Shown: positions 1 to 5,056 of the stretch, in pieces
Position numbering within the stretch: the first letter of the stretch is position 1
How the letters are laid out: each line of letters opens with the position of its first letter
Assembly (NCBI GenBank): GCA_030066475.1
Contig: JASJBO010000388.1
Coordinates: 1-6,672 of the forward strand
Origin: Myxococcota bacterium
GTDB taxonomy: Bacteria > Myxococcota_A > UBA9160 > PR03
Direction: 5' to 3'
Length of the DNA stretch: 6,672 nucleotides
Made by a program: the position numbers and the translations under genes
Notes under the pieces: generated by a model
Told to the model about the DNA's origin: nothing
The model's database searches: none
Seen by the model: the letters and a program-made list of their open reading frames with translations, nothing else

Positions 1-2
1 TC

Positions 3-1106
3 AAGTGGGTTCGGCTCCCTCCACAGGTGGCCGTCCCAGGTCTCGACGACCACGTCGTCTCCCTCCCGGCCCTTCACGTAGGGGTGCTGGAGGGGGACCT
101 TGCCGTGGGGGGTATCGAGCACGTACTGCGGGATCGCGAAGCCGCTGGTGCGCCCGCGGAGGCTCTTCATGATCTCGAGGCCGCGCTCGATGGGCACCCG
201 GAAGTGGGCCGTGCCTTCGAGCAGCTGGGCCTGATAGAGGTAGTAGGGGCGCACGCGCATCCGCACCAGGCCCTCGCAGAGGGCCTTCATGGTGGCCGGG
301 TCGTCGTTGATGCCGCGCAGGAGCACGCTCTGGTTGCCCACCGGGATGCCGCCGCGGGCCAGCCGGTCGCAGGCTTCCGCTGCCTCTTCGGTGAGCTCCG
401 CCGGATGGTTGAAGTGGGTGTTCACCCAGATCGGGTGATGGCGCTCGAGCATGCGCACTAGGTCCCCGGTCACGCGGAAGGGGAGCGTCACCGGAAGCCG
501 CGTGCCCAGGCGCACGATCTCCACGTGCGGAATGCGGCGCAGCTCGGTGAGGAGCCAGTCGAGTCGGTCGTCCGCGTAGGTGAGCGGGTCGCCCCCCGTG
601 AGCAGCACGTCACGGATCTCGGGCGTGCGGCGGATCCAGTCGAGGGCCTCGGCCAGCTCACGCTTCTTCATGGCCCAGCCGGGCTCGCCCACCATGCGCT
701 TGCGCAGGCAGTAGCGGCAGTAGAGCGCGCACTCGTTGTTCACGCAGAAGGCGATGCGGTCGGGGTAGACGCGCACCACGTTCTTGACCGGCGAGTGGGC
801 GACCTCGTCGAGCGGGTCGGCCAGGCCGTGCGGGTCGTCGAGCTCGGCGCCGCGCGGCACCACCTGGCGGCGGATCGGACACTCGGGGTCGTCGCGGTCC
901 ATCAGCGAGGCGTAGTACGGCGTGATGACGAAGCGGAAGCGTGCGGCCAGCGCCTCGATCGCGGCGCACTCGTCCGGGCTCGGGTCGACCCACTGCGACA
1001 GGTCGGCCGCGGTGCGCACGCGGTGGCGCATCTGCCAGGTCCAGTCGCTCCAGTCCTCCGGCGACACCGCAGCGGGGCGCGGCGCCGCGGGCCATGCGGC
1101 GCTCAT
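3..1106 (-). CDS. KamA-family radical SAM aminomutase (lysine 2,3-aminomutase-like), 3' end cut by window edge
   Basis: The visible 368 residues match the lysine 2,3-aminomutase family, which moves an alpha-amino group to the beta carbon using SAM, a 4Fe-4S cluster and PLP in the cytoplasm. The radical SAM motif CxxxCxxC is at C126, C130 and C133 (CALYCRYC), followed by LLTGGDPL, the family's SAM-binding GGD segment. The C-terminal motif DTPHGKVPL carries the likely PLP lysine, K336. NTHFNHP and GNQSVLLRGIND are further family hallmarks. The residue aligning with substrate-binding Asp293 of clostridial KAM is Q294, in YQAQLL; the second such Asp is kept as D331. The zinc-ligand Cys in the NDC motif is replaced (NDD, D269). 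The start ATG overlaps the upstream ligase stop as ATGA and has no clear Shine-Dalgarno, which suggests translational coupling. No stop occurs before the left edge, so a few or more C-terminal residues are missing. The family is certain; the substrate is not. It could be a lysine, glutamate or other amino-acid mutase. Q294 argues against simple KamA, and lack of EpmB context argues against EF-P modification. Confidence 0.93.
   Translation of the reverse strand, partial: MSAAWPAAPRPAAVSPEDWSDWTWQMRHRVRTAADLSQWVDPSPDECAAIEALAARFRFVITPYYASLMDRDDPECPIRRQVVPRGAELDDPHGLADPLDEVAHSPVKNVVRVYPDRIAFCVNNECALYCRYCLRKRMVGEPGWAMKKRELAEALDWIRRTPEIRDVLLTGGDPLTYADDRLDWLLTELRRIPHVEIVRLGTRLPVTLPFRVTGDLVRMLERHHPIWVNTHFNHPAELTEEAAEACDRLARGGIPVGNQSVLLRGINDDPATMKALCEGLVRMRVRPYYLYQAQLLEGTAHFRVPIERGLEIMKSLRGRTSGFAIPQYVLDTPHGKVPLQHPYVKGREGDDVVVETWDGHLWREPNPL
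1103..1106 (-). promoter_or_regulatory. ATGA stop/start overlap, ligase to aminomutase
   Basis: Read on the minus strand, ATGA holds the start ATG of the KamA-like gene and the TGA stop of the ATP-grasp gene. The bases before it (CTGGGCCTGGCCGG) contain no clear Shine-Dalgarno, so re-initiation by ribosomes finishing the ligase is the likely start mechanism. This fixes the two genes as one transcription unit. Confidence 0.8.
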
Positions 1107-2095
1107 CCGGCCAGGCCCAGCCGGCGCAGCCCGGCGCCGAGCACGTCGGCCAGCAGCGCGTCGAGCGGTCGGCCCTCCAGCTCGGCGAGGATGCCGAAGC
1201 TGCCGTCGGGCGCGAAGGTGGGGAGCGTGTTGATCTCGAGGAAGCGCGGCCGCCCGGCGGCGTCGAGCTTGAAGTCGCTGCGCGAGAAGTCGAGGCAGTC
1301 GAGCGCCGCGTGCGCGCGCAGCCCGAGCGCCTGCAGCTCGGCCTCGAGCGCGGGCGTGAGCGAGCCCGGCAGGCAGTGGTCGTGCGCGCCCTCTCCGAGC
1401 GCGTGGACGCCGATCCGCGTGACGGGATCGAGCGCGCGCTGCAGCACCGGCAGCGCGCGCGGCGGGTCGTGGCCCACCACGGTGACCGTGTACTCGGCGC
1501 CCTCGAGCAGGTGCTCGACCAGCGCGGGCTGGCGGTAGACGTCGAGCACGCGGCCTGCCTCGCGCGCCAGCGCGTCCGGGTCGTCCACCCGGGAGTGGGC
1601 GCCGATGCCCTTGGCGGTGCCCTCCCAGCGCGGCTTCACCAGGCACGGCAAGCCCCCGGGCGGCGCCAGCGCGGCGGCCTCGTCGGCGCTGCTCGCCAGC
1701 GCCGCCTCCGGCACCGGGACGCCGGCCTGGGCCACGACGGCGCGCGTCCACCACTTGTCGAGCGAGAGCGAGAGCGTGAGCGCGTCCGAGCCGAGCCGCG
1801 GGATGCCGAGCATCTCGAGCAGCACCGGCGCCCAGGCCTCGCGGTTCCGCGAGCCGAAGCCCTCGGCGATGCTCAGCGCCCCGTCGAGCGCCAGGTCGCC
1901 CTTGTGGGCCGCCGCCAGCAGGTCGTGGGGACGGCCCAGGCGGACCGGCCGGTGGCCGAGCCGCCGCAGCGCCGCCTCCAGGGCGAGCAGGGTCGCCTCG
2001 GGCTCGTACTCGGCGTCGGCGTCCGGCGGATCCTCCGGCCGGCGCGGATAGCTGCCGAAGAGCTCGTAGACGATGCCGATCGCCAGGGAAGCCAT
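1103..2095 (-). CDS. ATP-grasp ligase, D-alanine--D-alanine ligase-like
   Basis: The 330-residue product resembles the D-Ala-D-Ala ligase branch of ATP-grasp enzymes, which activate a carboxylate as an acyl phosphate and join it to an amine. The N-terminal domain ends with AEGFGSRNREAW (78-88) and LEMLGIPRLGSDALT, matching Ddl's EGxxGE...LLELLGIPYTGS. The ATP-binding region has DK (113-114), LVKPRWEG with K154 and E158-G159, and LVEHLLEGAEYTV with E194 and E201. The Mg/catalytic end has SRSDFKLD with R272 and D274, then FLEINTLP with E287 and N289, spaced as in Ddl (R-x-D, 13 residues to E, then N). The N-terminal GGxSxEREVS motif of genuine Ddl is absent; instead it starts with AIGIVYELFGSYP and an acidic stretch. 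It is therefore probably not the cell-wall Ddl. The start is ATG at 2095; the G-run at 2110-2115 on this strand lies 14 bases upstream and is a weak Shine-Dalgarno. It is the first gene of a two-gene unit with the KamA-like gene, overlapping by 4 bases. The open frame continues far upstream of the ATG, opposite the next gene, which is a composition effect. The family is secure; the substrate is unknown. Confidence 0.9.
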   Translation of the reverse strand: MASLAIGIVYELFGSYPRRPEDPPDADAEYEPEATLLALEAALRRLGHRPVRLGRPHDLLAAAHKGDLALDGALSIAEGFGSRNREAWAPVLLEMLGIPRLGSDALTLSLSLDKWWTRAVVAQAGVPVPEAALASSADEAAALAPPGGLPCLVKPRWEGTAKGIGAHSRVDDPDALAREAGRVLDVYRQPALVEHLLEGAEYTVTVVGHDPPRALPVLQRALDPVTRIGVHALGEGAHDHCLPGSLTPALEAELQALGLRAHAALDCLDFSRSDFKLDAAGRPRFLEINTLPTFAPDGSFGILAELEGRPLDALLADVLGAGLRRLGLAG

Positions 2096-2152
2096 CGCGC
2101 GACACCATACCCCCCGGGATCGAACGGGGCCCGTGTGCGAGAATGGCCGGCT

Positions 2153-2172
2153 CCGCCGCTCCGGGGCGGCGG
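2153..2172 (+). repeat. GC-rich inverted repeat (possible hairpin) before the ribosome binding site
   Basis: CCGCCGC at 2153-2159 and GCGGCGG at 2166-2172 are perfect 7-base complements around a 6-base loop. The right arm ends one base before the Shine-Dalgarno at 2174. In mRNA this would form a strong stem beside the ribosome binding site, so it could affect translation or serve as a protein site. In DNA this rich in GC, a 7-base stem can also arise by chance. Confidence 0.4.
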
Positions 2173-2173
2173 C

Positions 2174-2180
2174 GGGAGGA
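2174..2180 (+). promoter_or_regulatory. Shine-Dalgarno for the membrane/spermidine synthase-like gene
   Basis: GGGAGGA lies 11 bases before ATG 2192 and is the best ribosome binding match in the gap. It favours ATG 2192 over the in-frame GTG at 2135, which would add 19 residues (including a PPLRGGGG stretch) unlike a family N-terminus. The slightly long spacing is the only reservation. Confidence 0.65.
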
Positions 2181-2191
2181 CCGGGCTGACG

Positions 2192-5056
2192 ATGGTGAGA
2201 GCGACGGCGCTCGCGCTCACGGTGCTGACGGGATTCAGCGGCCTCGTCTACGAGGTGGCCTGGCAGAAGTACGTGGCGACCCTGCTGGGCTCGCACAGCG
2301 AGGCCACCGCGGCGGTGCTGGCGCTGTTCCTGGGCGGCCTGTCGGTGGGCTACGCGCTGTTCGGGCGCGTCACGCGGCGCGTGGTCGCGGCGGGCGCGCG
2401 GCGCGGCGAGCCGCCGCGGCTGCTGCTCCTGTACGGCGTGGTCGAGGCCGGCATCGGGCTGCACGCCCTGCTCTTCCCGTGGCTGTTCCGCGCGGTGCAG
2501 GCGGCCTCGGCCGCGATCCCGCACGGCGCCGGCGGCCTCGGCTTCGCGCTCGACGTGGCGCTGACCGCCCTGCTGATCCTGCCGCCCACCGTACTGATGG
2601 GCGGCACCATCCCGGTGCTGACCCAGGCGCTGGCGCGCAGCATGCAGGACGCGACGCGGATCCACGCGTTCGTCTACGCGTTCAACACCGCGGGCGCCTT
2701 CGCCGGTGCGCTCGCGGCGGGCTTCGTGCTGATCCCGTGGCTGGGCCTGGAGCGCGTGGTGCTGGCGATGGGCGCGGTGAACCTGGCGGCCGGCGCGAGC
2801 TTCGGCGCGCTGGGGCTGGCGCGTCGCGCGGTGCTGGGCCTGGACGCCGAAGCCTCGTCCGGCGCTCCGTCGCTCGGCGCCTACGCGACCGCGGCGCTGC
2901 TGGTGGGCTTCGCGGCGATCACGCTCCAGACCGTGCTGATCCGGCTGGGCGGGCTCGCGATCGGGTCGTCGCAGTACACCTTCTCGATGGTGGTGGCCGT
3001 CTTCGTGCTGTGTATCGCGCTGGGCTCGTTCGCGGTGTCGGCGCTGCCGCGCATCCCGCCCTGGCTGCTGGTGGCGGTGCAGTGGGCGCTGGCGGCGCTG
3101 CTCCTGGTGCTCCACCCCCTGCTGCCCGACGCGCCCTACGCCGCGCACCGGCTGCGCAGCCTGTTCCGCGACGAGGACATCGCCTTCTACCCCTACCACC
3201 TGGCGGTGTTCGGCTTCGCGCTCGCGGTGCTGATCGTGCCGGTGGGGCTCTCGGGTGCGACGCTGCCGCTGATCTTCCACCAGCTGCGCCGGCAGCTGGG
3301 CGACCTGGGCGCCGCGGCCGGCCGCCTGTACGCGTGGAACACGGTCGGCTCGCTGCTCGGCGCCCTGCTGGGCGGCTACCTGCTGTTCTACTGGCTCGAC
3401 CTCGACGGGGTGTTCCGCGTGGCGCTCGGCGCGGTGGTGGTGGCCGCCACCCTGCTGACGATCAGCGTGTACGGGACCTCGCGGCTCGCCGCCGCAGCCC
3501 TGGTCCTGGTGCCGCTGCTCGCGGCCGTCTGGACCCTCCCGCGCTGGGATCCGGAGCGCCTGGCCGCCGGCCTGTTCCGCTACCGCCAGCCGCTCGCGAC
3601 CGACGTGGCGGGAGCGGACGCCTTCTTCGAGCAGTGGCGGCGCACCAGCCGCGTCGCCTTCTACGACGACGATCCCAACAGCTCCGTGGCGGTGCTCGAG
3701 GTGGCCTACCCGGACGGCAGCACCGACACCGCGATCGTGACCAACGGCAAGCCCGATGGCTCGATCCGCACCGACTATCCGACCATGGCGCTGGCGGCGC
3801 TGATCCCGGCGCTGTTCGCCCAGCACGCCGAGCGGGGCTTCGTGATCGGCTTCGGGACGGGCGTCACGGTGGGCGAGCTCGCCGCGCTCGATTCGATGCA
3901 GCGGGTCGTCGTGGCCGAGATCTCGCCGGGCGTGATCGAGGGCGCGCCGCTGTTCGAGGACCAGAACCAGGGCGCGCTCGGCAGTCCGCGCACCGAGGTG
4001 GCGATCTCCGACGCCTACCGCGCCCTGCTGCGCTCCGAGGACCGTTGGGACGTGATCGTGTCGGAGCCCAGCAACCCCTGGGTGACCGGCGTCGAGATGC
4101 TGTTCAGCCAGGAGTTCCTGCGGGCGGCGCGCGACCGGCTGCGCCCGGGCGGCGTGTACGCCCAGTGGTTCCATCTGTACGAGAACGACACGGCGGTGGT
4201 CGAGCTGGTGCTGCGCACCTACGCCTCGGTCTTCGAGCACGTGGGGGTGTGGTACACGCTCGGTCCCGACCTGGTGCTGCTCGGCTTCGACTCGGACGAG
4301 CACACCCTCGACCTGGAGCGCGTGCGAGAGCGCTTCGAGCGGCCCGACCTGCGCGCCGGCTTCGCGCGCGCCGGCATCGACGACTTCCCGGCGCTGCTCG
4401 CCCACGAGATCCTGCCGCTCGGCGTGGTGGGCGCCGCCTCGTTCGAGGGCGACGTCCACACCATCTTCCATCCGGTGCTGAGCCACCGCGCCGGCCGCGC
4501 CTTCTTCCGCGGTCAGCAGGCCAACCTGCCGCCGACCCTGCGCCCCGCGGCCGCCGCGCGCGGCAGCCGCAACTCGCTGCTCCGGCGCTACCGCGCGCGG
4601 CAGGGCGGCGGCCTGAGCGAGGCGGAGCATGCGAGCATGGCGCGCGAGGCGTGCAAGACGCGGCCGGAGCTGTGCGCGACGCTGATCGCGGACTGGGCGC
4701 GGGAGTGGCCCGAGTCGCCCGCGCGCCAGCGCCTGCTGCAGCGCCTGCGGCGCAGCCCCCCCTTCGCGCCCTACCTGCGGCCGCAGGTGCTCCGCACGCT
4801 GGTGCGCCTGCTCGCGATCGAAGCTCGCGAAGGACCCTCTCCCACGCCGGCGGCCGCCCAGCAGGCCACCGACCACTTCGTGCGCCACTACCACCACGGC
4901 ACGCCCTTCGAGCGCGCGCGTCTGGCCGAGATGTGGACCCGCTGCCGCGAGCCGGGCGGGCGGGCCGGCGCCTGCTCGCAGGGTCTGGCGCGGGCCGAGC
5001 AGCGCGTCGGGCCGCTCTCGCGCAACGCCGCGCGCCGCCCCGCAACGAAGCGATGA
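2192..5056 (+). CDS. Fused MFS-like membrane domain / spermidine synthase-like protein with C-terminal extension
   Basis: The 954-residue product has three parts. Residues 1-450 are a polytopic membrane domain of about 12-13 hydrophobic segments, beginning TGFSGLVYEVAWQ, the usual opening of fused MFS/spermidine synthase proteins, and showing an internal two-fold repeat. Residues 485-770 are a class I Rossmann domain: NSSVAVLEV (496-504), TNGKPDGS, the nucleotide-binding loop GFGTG (553-557), E576 in VAEISPGVIE for the ribose, D607 in ISDAYRALL, and VSEPSNPW (623-630). Residues after about 770 are a basic, helix-rich tail with four cysteines and no family I recognise. In soluble SpeE the catalytic motif reads DSTDP; here the equivalent positions are E625 and N628, and the GGGDGG loop has lost its Asp. 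Classical aminopropyl transfer to putrescine is therefore doubtful, though a SAM-type ligand remains plausible. The stop overlaps the AbgT start as ATGA. The Rossmann domain should face the cytoplasm. Architecture is certain; the reaction is unknown. Confidence 0.92.
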   Translation: MVRATALALTVLTGFSGLVYEVAWQKYVATLLGSHSEATAAVLALFLGGLSVGYALFGRVTRRVVAAGARRGEPPRLLLLYGVVEAGIGLHALLFPWLFRAVQAASAAIPHGAGGLGFALDVALTALLILPPTVLMGGTIPVLTQALARSMQDATRIHAFVYAFNTAGAFAGALAAGFVLIPWLGLERVVLAMGAVNLAAGASFGALGLARRAVLGLDAEASSGAPSLGAYATAALLVGFAAITLQTVLIRLGGLAIGSSQYTFSMVVAVFVLCIALGSFAVSALPRIPPWLLVAVQWALAALLLVLHPLLPDAPYAAHRLRSLFRDEDIAFYPYHLAVFGFALAVLIVPVGLSGATLPLIFHQLRRQLGDLGAAAGRLYAWNTVGSLLGALLGGYLLFYWLDLDGVFRVALGAVVVAATLLTISVYGTSRLAAAALVLVPLLAAVWTLPRWDPERLAAGLFRYRQPLATDVAGADAFFEQWRRTSRVAFYDDDPNSSVAVLEVAYPDGSTDTAIVTNGKPDGSIRTDYPTMALAALIPALFAQHAERGFVIGFGTGVTVGELAALDSMQRVVVAEISPGVIEGAPLFEDQNQGALGSPRTEVAISDAYRALLRSEDRWDVIVSEPSNPWVTGVEMLFSQEFLRAARDRLRPGGVYAQWFHLYENDTAVVELVLRTYASVFEHVGVWYTLGPDLVLLGFDSDEHTLDLERVRERFERPDLRAGFARAGIDDFPALLAHEILPLGVVGAASFEGDVHTIFHPVLSHRAGRAFFRGQQANLPPTLRPAAAARGSRNSLLRRYRARQGGGLSEAEHASMAREACKTRPELCATLIADWAREWPESPARQRLLQRLRRSPPFAPYLRPQVLRTLVRLLAIEAREGPSPTPAAAQQATDHFVRHYHHGTPFERARLAEMWTRCREPGGRAGACSQGLARAEQRVGPLSRNAARRPATKR
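5053..5056 (+). promoter_or_regulatory. ATGA stop/start overlap, membrane synthase-like to AbgT
   Basis: ATGA combines the AbgT start ATG and the upstream TGA stop. Only GAAG two bases before the ATG resembles a ribosome site, and it is too close to function. Translational coupling in a two-gene operon is the simplest reading. Confidence 0.8.

Larger units (their letters stand above)
2096..2191. promoter_or_regulatory. Divergent intergenic region, presumed bidirectional promoter
   Basis: This 96-base gap separates the starts of two divergent genes, so both transcription starts should lie here or just inside the genes. I see no convincing -35/-10 pair. TATGGT on the minus strand (2103-2108) and GAGAAT on the plus strand (2139-2144) are weak -10-like matches with no good partners, which is expected in such GC-rich DNA. 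The region's role as a control region is inferred from gene orientation, not from a recognised operator. Confidence 0.45.

Noticed and set aside
3..1106. Assignment as EpmB (EF-P lysine aminomutase)
   Set aside because: EpmB keeps the Asp that is Q294 here, and no EF-P or EpmA gene is present; the sequence from PYYLYQ to GKVP is closer to KAM/EAM.
27..1538. Plus-strand open frames opposite the aminomutase and ligase
   Set aside because: No recognisable domain; the minus strand carries the radical SAM and ATP-grasp motifs across the same span.
1758..1795. Repetitive GAGCGA-type run
   Set aside because: It simply encodes alternating Leu-Ser (TLSLSLDK) in the ligase, a conserved Ddl-like helix; not a DNA repeat of note.
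2103..2108. TATGGT as a minus-strand -10 box
   Set aside because: It lies only about 8 bases from the ATG and has no -35 partner; not convincing as a promoter.
941..2191. The fusion-gene frame is open on the plus strand upstream of ATG 2192
   Set aside because: It is antisense to the ligase and aminomutase, lacks family similarity, and a good Shine-Dalgarno marks ATG 2192.
2096..4897. The ligase reading frame stays open on the minus strand for about 2800 bases upstream of its ATG, opposite the fusion gene
   Set aside because: The translation there is a Gln/Arg/His/Ala-rich shadow of the well-supported plus-strand gene, typical of stop-free antisense frames in very GC-rich DNA.
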